A DNA stretch of 64,000 nucleotides from Acidobacteriota bacterium (GCA_040754075.1 JBFMDH010000024.1:1-64000), one strand, 5' to 3'. Shown: positions 52,886 through 62,903, counted from the first letter of the stretch. Notes: generated by a model not told the origin, from the letters alone. Made by a program: numbers and translations.

Positions 52886-54700
52886 TTATTGCTTTTGTCC
52901 GAAAGGTTTTTGTTTGCCTTCCAACGCTTCTTTATATGCGCCGTTAGGGATATTGTCGCCAAGGGCAATCGCCTTCTCATATTCTTCGAGCGCATCTTTG
53001 CGAAATTCCTGAAAATCGTAAATGCGACCAATCAAAACATGACACCATTGAATCAGCCATCTTTCGGTTTCCGGCGAAGCATTAGCAATTGCCTGACGAT
53101 AAAGTTTAATCGCCATTTCCAATCGGTCATGCTGCGCCTGAATCATATCGTTTTCATCGGATTTTGCATCCTCTTCGGCTTTGCTCAGCGATTGATTGAT
53201 AATGCGCGCCATGCCATAAAGTCCACGGGCATTTTTCGGGTCAGCAGCCAATACCTCTTCCAAAACCGCGCGCGCTTCAACAAACCGTTTCTGGCGAATC
53301 AGGTCATCCGATTCAATGACTTTTTTCGCAATTGCAGTCATCGCCGGTTCGCCAACCGATGAACTGGTTTCGCTGGCTTTCTTTCTTGCTGCCATCACGC
53401 GATTGACCGCTGCCATAAACTCATCGGGGCGTTTCTCTTCCCTCTCCCATTTCACCGTAGCCAGCATTTGATCGTAAAAATCTTCAATTCCGATGCCGAC
53501 CTGTTCCAACCCTTTGAGTTGTTCATAGAAATGGAACACCAATACCGCGCCACTCAGATATGCCTGAGCAATATCATAGGTCGCTTCATCTTCGGTGTAG
53601 GGGTCGGATAAATTTGAACTATTACGCTTCATTCTCGCAGCCGCAGCCCGCGCCAATGACTCGCGAACGATTTGATAGACGCTTGCCTGAAATTCTTTCG
53701 AGGTTGACGGTACACTTTTCACCAGCTTCAACATCTGGTCTCGGTAAGCAAGCGAGGTCTTGAGTTTGCGTTCAATCATCGGGTCGATAACAAAGCGAAT
53801 CAAGGCATTGCGAATCGCATCCAGGTTGACAAATTTGGATGGACCAAAAGCGACGTTATAATCATCGCCTACACGACGCGATAAATCTTCACGGGCATTT
53901 AATAAATCATCTCTCGCAAACGCCGAATTCAATGAAGCCAGTGGATCAGGAACAATAAACACCTGACGTGTGCGGGTTCTGGCAACCGTAATCTCTTTTT
54001 TCACCTTTGCCCCTTGTTGCTCCTGAGTCAACACCAACGGTTTCATATTAACCACGGTTTCCGGTCGCACTTTGAAATATTCAAGAATCTGGAAAATCAA
54101 CGACCCGACCGGACGGCGATATTCGGCGGCGTAGGCTTCCGAAACCGACAGGTATTTTTGCGCCAGTTCTCTGATATTCGAGCGAATATAAAATTCGCGC
54201 ACCAGGTCGCTAAATGGCATTAAGGTTTTTAAATCTTCCGGCACATTGACGCCTTCACGTGTATAAATCGTGAACGAAGGCGGCGGGTTCATCATCAAAC
54301 TGAGCGCCGCATAACGCGCTGCATCTGCGCCTTCATCTACCCCCTGACGCCGGTTAGCCTGATAAAAAGCTTTTAATTTCTGCTTTACATCCGCAGGAAC
54401 ACGTCCTTCGAGGTCTTTTCTGAGTTCGGCGCGCGCCGGCGACAGGGGTTGCCCGCCTGGCTCATAGTCAAAACCCGCCGCATTGATTGCTGCCATCACC
54501 ACAAACGTCCGAACATCGGATTCTAATCGAACATTGACATCTGCCGGGACGATGTAGCTGCCGCCGGTTTGGGTCACTGACTGCGCCGGCTTACTCGCTG
54601 TTGTTGGTGGTTTACTTTCAGTTTTAGGTTGCGGTTGTTGCGCGTTGAAATTGGGTTGTAACAACACTGCGATAATCAACAAGTAAAAAAATCTTCTCAT
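52886..54700 (-). CDS. Exported TPR-containing protein of unknown function
   Basis: Protein of 604 residues from ATG 54700, which begins with a signal peptide (RRFFYLLIIAVLLQPNFNA) and a Gln/Pro/Lys/Thr-rich segment. The middle (about 60-380) is helical with no known motif (FVVMAAINAAGFDYEPGGQPLSPARAELRKDL). C-terminal TPR-like repeats at about 450-595 (RQKRFVEARAVLEEVLAADPKNARGLYGMARI, then DALEEYEKAIALGDN). A frame from 54919 is longer by 73 residues but passes through the terminator hairpin of the upstream gene. Likely periplasmic scaffold; typical of Acidobacteria. No enzymatic role seen. Confidence 0.75.
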   Translation of the reverse strand: MRRFFYLLIIAVLLQPNFNAQQPQPKTESKPPTTASKPAQSVTQTGGSYIVPADVNVRLESDVRTFVVMAAINAAGFDYEPGGQPLSPARAELRKDLEGRVPADVKQKLKAFYQANRRQGVDEGADAARYAALSLMMNPPPSFTIYTREGVNVPEDLKTLMPFSDLVREFYIRSNIRELAQKYLSVSEAYAAEYRRPVGSLIFQILEYFKVRPETVVNMKPLVLTQEQQGAKVKKEITVARTRTRQVFIVPDPLASLNSAFARDDLLNAREDLSRRVGDDYNVAFGPSKFVNLDAIRNALIRFVIDPMIERKLKTSLAYRDQMLKLVKSVPSTSKEFQASVYQIVRESLARAAAARMKRNSSNLSDPYTEDEATYDIAQAYLSGAVLVFHFYEQLKGLEQVGIGIEDFYDQMLATVKWEREEKRPDEFMAAVNRVMAARKKASETSSSVGEPAMTAIAKKVIESDDLIRQKRFVEARAVLEEVLAADPKNARGLYGMARIINQSLSKAEEDAKSDENDMIQAQHDRLEMAIKLYRQAIANASPETERWLIQWCHVLIGRIYDFQEFRKDALEEYEKAIALGDNIPNGAYKEALEGKQKPFGQKQ

Positions 54701-54738
54701 AACTTCGTAATTTTTCTGATTGAAATTGGGTTCAAAAT

Positions 54739-54774
54739 GAGAACGAAACCTGAACACAAACTTGTCTCGTTCTC
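54739..54774 (-). terminator. Terminator of the P5C dehydrogenase gene
   Basis: On the minus strand GAGAACGAGAC pairs with GTTTCGTTCTC (10 of 11, counting a G-U pair), 14-nt loop, followed by ATTTTG. It lies 16 bp after the stop at 54790 and before the TPR gene start. Confidence 0.6.
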
Positions 54775-54789
54775 TCATACATAAAATTG

Positions 54790-56343
54790 TTACCACTTTT
54801 CGGATACCGATTTCGCCTGCATAAAGAGCAAGAGATAATCCCGTCCACCGGCTTTTGAATCCGTACCGGACATATTGAATCCCCCGAACGGATGAACGTC
54901 TACCAATGCGCCTGTACATTTGCGATTTAGATAAAGATTGCCAACATGAAAATCGAGTCGCGCCTGTTCAAGCCTCGCCCGAACATTTGAATAGACTGCG
55001 CCAGTCAGTCCGAACTGTGTGTTATTGGCAATATTCAATGCCTGATTGAAATCCTTGGCTTTAAAGGTCGCGAGAACCGGGCCAAATATTTCTTCCTGAG
55101 AAATGCGCGCCATCGGGTCAACCTCGGAAACCACGGTTGGTTGAATAAACCACCCCTGTTCCAATCCTGGGACATGCACGCCGCCGGTTCTAAGTTGCCC
55201 TTCCCCTTTACCGATGTCGATGTAATTCGTGATAGATTCATAGGCGCTTTTACTGGCAACCGGACCCATCCAGTTAGTTTGGTCTTTGGTCGGACCGACT
55301 TTGATTTTCGCCGCGCGATCCGCTACCCGACCCACCACTTCATCATAAACATCTTCGACCACAACTAAACGCGAACAGGCTGAACATTTCTGACCGGAAA
55401 ATCCAAATGCCGAAGCCACCACGCCATCAACCACGTCATTTAGGTTCGCCGTTTCATCAACCACTATCGTATCCTTACCGCCCATTTCAGCGACCACACG
55501 CTTTATCCATAATTGCCCTTCGGCGGTTTTTGCCGCGAGTTCATTGATATGCAAGCCGACATCTTTGGAACCGGTGAAGGCGATGAAACGAGTGCGGGCG
55601 TTGCCCACCAGATAATCGCCGATGCGTCCGCCGCTACCGGGAACAAAATTCACTACTCCGGGCGGCAGCCCTGCCTCTTCTAAAATCTCTACGAATTTTG
55701 CAGCAATCACCGGGCTGTCACTCGATGGTTTTAAAATAACCGTGTTGCCCGTAACCACAGACGCCATCGTCATTCCCGCCATAATTGCCAATGGAAAATT
55801 CCAGGGGGGAATGACGATGCCAACGCCGAGCGGAATATAATAGAGTTCATTTTGCTCACCCGCCAACGGGGTTAATTCATGCCCGCGACTATAACGGATG
55901 GCTTCGCGGGCATAGAATTCGGCAAAATCAATGGCTTCGGCAACATCTGCGTCAGCCTCTGCCCACGATTTACCGACTTCGAGAATAATCCATGCTGATA
56001 GCTCTGCCTTTCGACGCCGCATAATCGCGGCGGCTTTCAGTAAAACTCGTGCGCGAACTTCGGCAGACACCCGTTTCCATTCATTGAAGGCTTTAGTGGC
56101 TTCATCCATCGCTTGATCGGCAAGCGCAATGTCAGCTTTGTGACAACTACCGATGATTTCATTGAAGTTCGATGGATTGGGCGAAATCAGCATATCGCCG
56201 GTTGTATAGCGGTTGCCGCCGATTATCAGGGAATATTCACGCCCGAGTTGGGTTTCAACATGGGCAATGGCTTCACGCATGGCAGCGGCATGGCGTTCAT
56301 CCGCAAAGTTAGTAAACGGTTCATTGGCAAAGGGAGGTAGCAT
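54790..56343 (-). CDS. L-glutamate gamma-semialdehyde (1-pyrroline-5-carboxylate) dehydrogenase
   Basis: Aldehyde dehydrogenase of 517 residues of the RocA/PruA type. Markers: VIPPWNFPLAIMAG, TGSKDVG at the NAD site, VAEMGGKDTIVVDE with the general-base Glu, GFSGQKCSACSR with the catalytic Cys, and EEIFGPVLATFKAKDF. It oxidises glutamate semialdehyde, formed by proline dehydrogenase, to glutamate. No proline dehydrogenase gene or domain is in the window. The C-terminal GGFNMSGTDSKAGG is typical. Its start ATG 56343 has AAAGGAAAC upstream. Confidence 0.93.
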   Translation of the reverse strand: MLPPFANEPFTNFADERHAAAMREAIAHVETQLGREYSLIIGGNRYTTGDMLISPNPSNFNEIIGSCHKADIALADQAMDEATKAFNEWKRVSAEVRARVLLKAAAIMRRRKAELSAWIILEVGKSWAEADADVAEAIDFAEFYAREAIRYSRGHELTPLAGEQNELYYIPLGVGIVIPPWNFPLAIMAGMTMASVVTGNTVILKPSSDSPVIAAKFVEILEEAGLPPGVVNFVPGSGGRIGDYLVGNARTRFIAFTGSKDVGLHINELAAKTAEGQLWIKRVVAEMGGKDTIVVDETANLNDVVDGVVASAFGFSGQKCSACSRLVVVEDVYDEVVGRVADRAAKIKVGPTKDQTNWMGPVASKSAYESITNYIDIGKGEGQLRTGGVHVPGLEQGWFIQPTVVSEVDPMARISQEEIFGPVLATFKAKDFNQALNIANNTQFGLTGAVYSNVRARLEQARLDFHVGNLYLNRKCTGALVDVHPFGGFNMSGTDSKAGGRDYLLLFMQAKSVSEKW

Positions 56344-56503
56344 GGATTTTGTTTCCTTTCTGAATGTGCTGAGACTCTGAATGAAAAAGGTATCAATCGC
56401 CCTGTTCTGGCGTCAACTACGCCGCAAGATAAAACTCTTGCTCAACTTTGAGCAATTAATTATCACCTGTTGCATATTCAAATTTATGTGGGAGAATGTC
56501 GAA

Positions 56504-56995
56504 ATGATGAAAACCGGTATCGCGCAAAAAACCTTGGTGATTTGTTTAACAACATTGCTTTTCAGTCTTTCAACTTTCGCCAGCCCGACACCATTTAGAC
56601 CTGCGCCAACCAAAGTCGGCGAGTGGTTGAAACAATCGGGCTTTCAATACAAACAGGCTGCCGACGAAGTCTGGGTGGTTCAAGCTAAAGGCGAAGCGAT
56701 GCCGAATTTTGAAATGTTGGTCGCCACCAACCAGGGCGTCGTGGTTATCGGCGTGGTCATGGCAAACAAGAAAAATCTCAAGCTTTCAACTGACTTTCTT
56801 TACAAACTTTTGAAATTGAATCACGAACGTGATTTCGCCAAAATCGGTTTTGATAACGACGATGATTTGTTTGTGCGGGTTGAACGAAAAATTGACACCC
56901 TGACCGCAGAAGATTTTATCGCCAATCTGAAAAATATCGTCGGCGCGGCTGATGGATTATACACGGAAATTAAACCTTACCTGATTTCTCAATAA
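56504..56995 (+). CDS. Exported YbjN/chaperone-like small protein
   Basis: Protein of 163 residues with a signal peptide (QKTLVICLTTLLFSLSTFA) and a domain (about 32-160) like YbjN/type III secretion chaperone folds: VGEWLKQSGFQYKQAADEVWVV, FEMLVATNQGVVVIGVVMANKKNL, KIGFDNDDDLFVRVERKIDTLTAEDF. Function is unknown. GGGAG lies 9 nt before ATG 56504; the frame extends upstream to 56381 but that part would hide the signal peptide. A hairpin follows. Confidence 0.7.
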   Translation: MMKTGIAQKTLVICLTTLLFSLSTFASPTPFRPAPTKVGEWLKQSGFQYKQAADEVWVVQAKGEAMPNFEMLVATNQGVVVIGVVMANKKNLKLSTDFLYKLLKLNHERDFAKIGFDNDDDLFVRVERKIDTLTAEDFIANLKNIVGAADGLYTEIKPYLISQ

Positions 56996-57000
56996 ACAGC

Positions 57001-57028
57001 CGGGCTGATTGATTCTACTTTCAGCCCG
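57001..57028 (+). terminator. Hairpin after the YbjN-like gene
   Basis: Perfect 8-bp stem CGGGCTGA/TCAGCCCG (57001-57008 with 57021-57028), 12-nt loop, 6 bp beyond the stop. There is no T run, so a terminator by position only. Confidence 0.5.
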
Positions 57029-57144
57029 TCGATTCAATCCACTTTATCTCATTTGGAAATTCCCATTGATTGCGTTTCCTACTTTGGTGTGCTTTCATTT
57101 CTTCTTTATTCAAAACTGCCAGTTGTTAAAAGGAGAACGGTTCG

Positions 57145-58419
57145 ATGAATTTGTTTGATGACCTCCAGTCCAGAGGTTTGATTTATGATTTTACTGAAGG
57201 CGCTAAAGAAAAAGTCACCAGTGAAAAAGTGACCGCCTACATTGGCTTCGACCCGACTGCAGCAAGTCTGCATGTGGGTTCGCTGCTGCCCATTATGTGC
57301 CTGGCTCGTTTGCAAAGATATGGACACACACCCATCGCCATTGTCGGCGGGGGCACAGGTTTAATCGGCGACCCCAGCGGCAAAGCCAAAGAACGTCTGT
57401 TGCTCACTAAAGAATTGGTCGAAGAAAATTTGCAAGGCATAAAGAAACAACTGGAATTGTTCCTGGATTTCGAGAGCGCAACCAACCCCGCGCAAATCAT
57501 CAACAATGCCGACTGGCTGGCTTCGATTTCGATGATTGATTTCATGCGCGATGTGGGAAAACATTTCACCGTCAATTCAATGCTCGATAAAGAATCGGTC
57601 AAACGTCGCCTCGAAAAAGAAGAGGGCATCTCGTTTACAGAGTTCAGCTATTCCCTGCTGCAAGCCTATGACTTTCTGGTTCTCAATGAAAAATCCAATT
57701 GCACATTGCAAATGGGCGGTAGCGACCAGTGGGGCAACATCATTGCCGGAATCGATTTGATTCGCCGCGTCAAACAGACAAAAGCCTATGGCATCGTCTT
57801 CCCGTTGGTGACGACATCGACCGGCGTGAAATTCGGCAAGACCGAAGCCGGTGCCGTGTGGCTGGATGGCAAACTCACCTCGCCATACCGGTTTTATCAA
57901 TTCTGGCTGAACACTACCGACGCGGATACCATTACCTATTTGAAATATTTCACCTGGTTGTCGATTGAAGAAATCAACGAACTCGCAGCCGCAATGCAAG
58001 CCGCGCCGGAAAAACGTGAAGCGCAAAAACGTTTGGCTTCGGAACTCACGCGAACCCTTCACGGTGAAGCCGAACTCGCCAATGCCATCAAAGCCTCTGA
58101 AGCCCTGTTTGGCGGTGATATTTCCGATTTACGCGCTGAAGCGGTTCTGGATATTTTCAACGACGTTCCATCAAGTGAAATTCAACGCAATGATTTCGCG
58201 GGTGAAGGAATCGGCATTGTGGATTTATTCGCGCAATCGAAACTTGTCCCATCAAAAGGCGAAGCGCGAAGATTGGTTGAAAGCGGCGGCGCTTACCTCA
58301 ATAACCATCGCCTTACCGATGTAAAAAAACGGGTGAGCAGTTCCGATTTTATTGACAACCAGTTTCTGGTTTTGCGGAAAGGTCAAAAGCAATATCATTT
58401 GATAAAAGTCATCGGATAA
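57145..58419 (+). CDS. tyrS: Tyrosyl-tRNA synthetase
   Basis: Class I aminoacyl-tRNA synthetase of 424 residues, bacterial TyrRS type: YIGFDPTAASLHVGSLLPI with the HIGH-like HVGS, QMGGSDQWGNI for tyrosine binding, KFGKTEAGAVW as the KMSKS-like loop, and a C-terminal S4 RNA-binding domain (about 358-424; LVPSKGEARRLVESGGAYLNN). Charges tRNA-Tyr. Strong AAGGAG SD before ATG 57145. Length is normal. Confidence 0.96.
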   Translation: MNLFDDLQSRGLIYDFTEGAKEKVTSEKVTAYIGFDPTAASLHVGSLLPIMCLARLQRYGHTPIAIVGGGTGLIGDPSGKAKERLLLTKELVEENLQGIKKQLELFLDFESATNPAQIINNADWLASISMIDFMRDVGKHFTVNSMLDKESVKRRLEKEEGISFTEFSYSLLQAYDFLVLNEKSNCTLQMGGSDQWGNIIAGIDLIRRVKQTKAYGIVFPLVTTSTGVKFGKTEAGAVWLDGKLTSPYRFYQFWLNTTDADTITYLKYFTWLSIEEINELAAAMQAAPEKREAQKRLASELTRTLHGEAELANAIKASEALFGGDISDLRAEAVLDIFNDVPSSEIQRNDFAGEGIGIVDLFAQSKLVPSKGEARRLVESGGAYLNNHRLTDVKKRVSSSDFIDNQFLVLRKGQKQYHLIKVIG

Positions 58420-58514
58420 AGGTAACAAAAACCAACATCTCTCTTTTTGAATCCATTCGTTTGTTTGGTTTCGTAGGATGATTAAATTTTATCTCAACGG
58501 TAAAGGAGCATCCG

Positions 58515-59270
58515 ATGAACGAAACGAAGATGAATTATCGCGGCGGCGATATTTTGCTCACCAAAAATAAACCGCGCGGTTTACCCTTTTTAAAACCGCT
58601 CTATGCGCCGCCACCCTATCAATACACCGGCGATATTGTGTTTATGATTGCTTATGAAGCCGAAGAAGCAAGTATCAGAGAGGTCTTGCCGCGTGAACTC
58701 GAACCGTTGCCGGGAAATGTCGTGGTGATGTGTTTCTTTATCTGTCCAGAGGTCACAGGAATGGGCGCTCACAATTTTACGATGCCCTGCATTCCAGTGC
58801 GATATGGCGATTACCTCGGACAATTTGTTCCTTACCTGTATACCAGCACCGACGCCAGCCTCGCCTGTTATCGCGAAGGGCAAGGCTGGCCTGCGGTATT
58901 GGGCGAAACAGAAATTACCGAATCGAATGGCAGCATTGAAGCCAGATTAACGCGAAATGGTAAAGAAATCATTCGCGCCACCGGAAGCGTGGACGGCGAC
59001 ACCATTGCCTCGCTCGATTTTCTGCCGATAATTCTATACAAAGAAATTCCCACGATTGATGGCAAAGGTTGTGACGCAGCTTATTTTCTTACCTCAACCT
59101 CTCTGTTGACCAACCTGGATTTCAAAGCCGGTAGTGGAGAGTTTCGCTTCATTGATGCGGGTGATGACCCGATTGCGCGACTCCAACCAATTAATTTTCA
59201 AGCCGCGCTTTATGGAACGCTCGATGATTTTTATCCCGAAACCATAAGGATTTTGGAAGAATTAAAATAA
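58515..59270 (+). CDS. Acetoacetate decarboxylase-like protein lacking the Schiff-base lysine
   Basis: Protein of 251 residues of the acetoacetate decarboxylase superfamily: IREVLPRELEPLPGNVVVMCFF, YGDYLGQFVPYLYTSTDASLACYREGQGWPAVLGETEI and FLTSTSLLTNLDFK. True decarboxylases have a G-x-P-K-K stretch whose first Lys forms the Schiff base; here the stretch is G125?-W-P126-A127-V128, so the Lys is gone. Either it catalyses a different reaction or only binds ligand. Related lysine-keeping members include aldolase-dehydratases. AAAGGAG precedes the ATG. It stands 95 bp after tyrS. Confidence 0.8.
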   Translation: MNETKMNYRGGDILLTKNKPRGLPFLKPLYAPPPYQYTGDIVFMIAYEAEEASIREVLPRELEPLPGNVVVMCFFICPEVTGMGAHNFTMPCIPVRYGDYLGQFVPYLYTSTDASLACYREGQGWPAVLGETEITESNGSIEARLTRNGKEIIRATGSVDGDTIASLDFLPIILYKEIPTIDGKGCDAAYFLTSTSLLTNLDFKAGSGEFRFIDAGDDPIARLQPINFQAALYGTLDDFYPETIRILEELK

Positions 59271-59310
59271 GCGCGAGAGCTTTAATCCCTCGCGCTTATT
59301 GATCGACCTA

Positions 59311-59340
59311 AGCGCGGTCAAAGACCGCTTGCTCAACTCT
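59311..59340. repeat. GCGGTC hairpin repeat acting as terminator of convergent genes
   Basis: GCGGTCAAAGACCGC hairpin plus TTGCTCAACTCT; identical over 28 nt to 27122-27149. It lies in the 74-bp gap between the convergent acetoacetate-decarboxylase-like and amidohydrolase genes, 4 bp before the latter's stop. Confidence 0.75.
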
Positions 59341-59344
59341 TTAT

Positions 59345-62300
59345 TTATCGCGGGTCATTTCTCCACCAGTATTGCTCGTCTAATTTTTTGACCTTGGGAT
59401 AGATGCAATCCAAAGTATCACCATCGAACAATTCACCGTTCTTCATCACCATCCGAATCGTATTGGTGTTGCGAATATCCGAGAGCGGGTCTTTATCGAA
59501 AATCACCAAATCGGCAAGCTTTCCGACTTCAAGTGACCCGACATCCTGATTCAAGCCGATGGCTTCAGCGCCAAAAATGGTTGCGACTTTCAATGCCTCG
59601 TGCGGCGTCAGTCCACCCGATTGCAAATTCCAGATTTCCCAATGACAACCGATGCCCTGCATCTGCCCGTGTCCACCAAGACAAGCGCGACCTCCGGCTT
59701 TAACTACCGCCGCAACACCTTTGGCGATGCCTTGATGCCCATACTCTTCGGGCGCAAACCATTGCCCGCGCCGACGCATCATCGAATCGACCAACTCACG
59801 CGGAATGAACCGGCGCAGCTTTTGATTGTGTAGCGGGTCTGTGGTTTCAAAGTAAAAATTTTCACTCCACGGCGCGCCATAAGCCACCAGGGTTGTCGGC
59901 GTATAGTAGGTTTGCGATTTGGCAACAAACATCGCGACATCTTTGTAAAGCGGTTGAATGGGCAGCGCGTGTTCATTGCCGCTGAATCCGTCAATCATTT
60001 GCGACAAATCAAGCTTCATATCCAATGCGCCTTCGGTAGTCGGGGTGATTTGATACTCTTTGCAAGCCATCGCCACCCATTGCCGAACGATGCGGTCACC
60101 TACGACATATTCCTTCAAGGTATCGGTTTTATAAGCCTCTCTGTAGCGTTTGATGTATGCGAAAGTCGCGTCTTTATCGGTCAAACCGGAACCTGAAAAC
60201 ACCCCGGGTCCGGTTGTATAAATTCGTGGGCCAAGGATTTCGCCGGTTTCAACCATATCCGCATAAGCGTATATGTCTGTGGTCGCGCTTTGCGGGTCGC
60301 GAGTCGTGGTGACGCCATACGCGAGATTAGCGAGATATTGCCAGACCTGAGTTTGATGTACATCACGCGGCGGCCACATATGCGCGTGAACGTCAACGAA
60401 ACCCGGCGTGATGGTTTTACCGGTCACGTCAATGATTTTCGCGCCCGCAGGAATTTGCACTTTACCTTTCGCGCCGAGCGCGGTGATGCGATTGTCGGTG
60501 ATGACGATGTCGCCTTTATCAATAACTTCATCGCCTTTCATGGTGACGATTTTTGCGCCGCTTAAAACGACAGTGCCGGTATTTTTGGCGCGCGGTTGTT
60601 CAACAGCGATGTTGAAGGTTTCAGGTTTATCGGCGCTGATATTCTGGCGATAGAAAGTTGCCCCCCAAGACCAGGTAACGGTTTTGCCATCCGAAGACCA
60701 GGCGAGATAATCGCCGCCTTCGAGCGACATTTTTTTCACTGGGACAGAAGATGGCGCAGTACCCCCTTGAATGTTGACGTTGACGGTCTCTTTACCGGCT
60801 TTAGGAATGGTTACCAGATAATGTTTGCCTTGTAAATCAACAAACGCCTGACCGCCATCCGGCGAAATTTTAATCATACTTGCAGAGGCAGGATTGGGCG
60901 GCATCCCTGTGCCATCGACTTTTAAAATCGGTCGTCGATCCAACCCATCCAGACGAACCGAAACCAACGTGCCGTTGAAGGTCGTCAGAAAAACCCGGTT
61001 CGGGTCACGACTAAAATGCGGATAGCGTCCGCCTTGGGTTGATGAAATCAAGGTTGATGCGCCACCACCCGATGGGATATAGCGCAAATCCGAAGCTGTG
61101 TTGCCACCAACGCCGGTTATCTCACCGTCCTGATGACCATGTAAAACCGCTTCTTCTTCGGATAAAAACTGATGGTCTTTGTCGCGGATGTCTGCATACA
61201 ACTGGTCATCAATCGCTCCAGATGTGAAAACAATTTTCGAGCCGTCGGGCGAATAGACCGGATAAGCGTAATAGGCAGGGTTTGGGGATAATTGCTGTGG
61301 CGTCCCGCCACCGGCATTCACGCTGAAAATATGCCCCCCGGTGCTTGACCAGGTGACGAAGGCGATGCGATTGCCATCCGGCGACCACGCGGGCATAAAT
61401 TCGCCGACCGTCAAATTGGTCAGGCGTTTCGGCGTGCCGCCTGGCAAATCCATTACGTAGATTTTATTGAATGCGGTAAACGCCAGACGTTTGCCATCCG
61501 GCGACATGGTCGGGTAGCGAATCAATCTGGCTCTGACATTCGGGCTGTCATCAACCCGGTAGTTGAAATGCAAGCGCGGCGCAATGTCTACGGCAACCTG
61601 TGCGTTAAATGGAATGGTGGTCGCCTGCCCCGTAGCGAAATCCACACGCTTAATTTTTCCGTCAACCGGAACGATTAACGATTTGCCATCCGGCATAAAC
61701 GCATAACCCGGAAAAACGTCGCGGGTGGCGCGGGATTCCTGATCGTCGCGCGTGACATTGTTAATCAACCAGCGTTCCTGATTGGTTTCGAGGTTGCGCA
61801 CCCGCAATGCGGTCTTGGTTTCATACCGCGTGGCATAAACCAGATTTTTACCATCGGGTGAAACCATCGGTCGCATGGCGCTTCCCTGCGCATTGGTGAT
61901 GGTTGCGGTTTCACTGGTATCACGATCAAACCGAACCACCTGCCACATGGGAAACTGTGCGTTGTAATTAAACGGACCTACACGTTGCGCCCAGAAAATG
62001 TATTTGCCATCGGAAGAAGCAACCGCGCCCATTTTATTTAATGCGGGACCTCCGGTGGCAGGCTGTCCGGGTTGCGGCGGAGGTGGCGGCGGTGTGCCTA
62101 CGCTGATGCCCGTGCCACCATCAACGTGATACATATAAACGTGAAACGTTCCGATGCCGCGGTCAGATTTCGATGCAAGGACATATTTTCCATCAGGCGA
62201 CCACGAAGGCGACACGTACATCTGCATCGGATTGCCGCGCCCTTTGGTTAGCGGTTTGGCGTCAGTGCCATCGACATTACAAATCCACAAATTCTCCGCT

Positions 62301-62653
62301 CCGCTGCGGTCGCTGATGTAAACGATTTTTTTACCATCGGGCGAAAACCTCGGTTGAGAATCAAATGGCATTCCGCCGATGATGCGTTTGGCTTCGCCGC
62401 CATTTATCGGCAAGGTGTAAATATCGCCGAGCAAATCAAAGACGATTAACTGACCATCCGAAGAGACATCCAGAGACATCCAGGTTCCCTCATCGGTAGT
62501 GAATTCAACTTTGCTTTCGGCTTTTAAAGGTAATTCTTCGTCTTTTTTCTTCTCATCTTTCTTTTCTTCCTGAGCGAAAGAAGCAAGTGGCAATGAGATT
62601 ACAAGCATCATCAGCAATGCGATAAAGGCGCGAAACTTTGAGCAACAGAGCAT
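59345..62653 (-). CDS. Exported PD40-propeller/amidohydrolase fusion protein
   Basis: Protein of 1102 residues: signal peptide (FRAFIALLMMLVISLPLASFA), a Lys/Glu tract, a long N-terminal TolB-type part with many PD40 repeats (FSPDGKKIVYISDRSGAENLW, SPSWSPDGKYVLASK, WSPDGNRIAFVTW), then an amidohydrolase domain from about 710 with VDVHAHMWPP (metal-binding HxH), CLGGHGQMQGIGCHWEI and ADLVIFDKDPLSDI. Such chimeras are frequent in Acidobacteria. It probably hydrolyses an amide in the periplasm (imidazolonepropionase-like group); the substrate is unknown. ATG 62653 has AAGGAGG at a good distance; ATG 62683 would lie ten codons upstream without one. Confidence 0.85.
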   Translation of the reverse strand: MLCCSKFRAFIALLMMLVISLPLASFAQEEKKDEKKKDEELPLKAESKVEFTTDEGTWMSLDVSSDGQLIVFDLLGDIYTLPINGGEAKRIIGGMPFDSQPRFSPDGKKIVYISDRSGAENLWICNVDGTDAKPLTKGRGNPMQMYVSPSWSPDGKYVLASKSDRGIGTFHVYMYHVDGGTGISVGTPPPPPPQPGQPATGGPALNKMGAVASSDGKYIFWAQRVGPFNYNAQFPMWQVVRFDRDTSETATITNAQGSAMRPMVSPDGKNLVYATRYETKTALRVRNLETNQERWLINNVTRDDQESRATRDVFPGYAFMPDGKSLIVPVDGKIKRVDFATGQATTIPFNAQVAVDIAPRLHFNYRVDDSPNVRARLIRYPTMSPDGKRLAFTAFNKIYVMDLPGGTPKRLTNLTVGEFMPAWSPDGNRIAFVTWSSTGGHIFSVNAGGGTPQQLSPNPAYYAYPVYSPDGSKIVFTSGAIDDQLYADIRDKDHQFLSEEEAVLHGHQDGEITGVGGNTASDLRYIPSGGGASTLISSTQGGRYPHFSRDPNRVFLTTFNGTLVSVRLDGLDRRPILKVDGTGMPPNPASASMIKISPDGGQAFVDLQGKHYLVTIPKAGKETVNVNIQGGTAPSSVPVKKMSLEGGDYLAWSSDGKTVTWSWGATFYRQNISADKPETFNIAVEQPRAKNTGTVVLSGAKIVTMKGDEVIDKGDIVITDNRITALGAKGKVQIPAGAKIIDVTGKTITPGFVDVHAHMWPPRDVHQTQVWQYLANLAYGVTTTRDPQSATTDIYAYADMVETGEILGPRIYTTGPGVFSGSGLTDKDATFAYIKRYREAYKTDTLKEYVVGDRIVRQWVAMACKEYQITPTTEGALDMKLDLSQMIDGFSGNEHALPIQPLYKDVAMFVAKSQTYYTPTTLVAYGAPWSENFYFETTDPLHNQKLRRFIPRELVDSMMRRRGQWFAPEEYGHQGIAKGVAAVVKAGGRACLGGHGQMQGIGCHWEIWNLQSGGLTPHEALKVATIFGAEAIGLNQDVGSLEVGKLADLVIFDKDPLSDIRNTNTIRMVMKNGELFDGDTLDCIYPKVKKLDEQYWWRNDPR

Positions 62654-62903
62654 ACATCCTCCTTGTGATGAAACAACGGTCATGGGTTTTTAGGGAAACG
62701 ATTGAATGCGCAGGAAAAATCCGGCGTGAGTGAAACGAATCTTCCGGCAATTCAATCAACCCGAAAAACCATTGGCTGGGTTCCATTGTTTTTAATGATT
62801 TCGGTTGTGAGAGCGAAACTATAAACAATCCACGCAGCTTTTGAAAACCATTTTATCTGTTTATAATCGTCTGCCGTTTTATTTTAAATTTGGAGAATCA
62901 TTC

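Noticed and set aside
52889-53362. 157-codon plus-strand ORF
   Set aside because: Antisense to the TPR region of 52886-54700; no start signal or recognisable domain.
57577-58062. 161-codon minus-strand ORF
   Set aside because: Lies wholly antisense inside tyrS, with its codon pattern explained by the tyrS reading frame.
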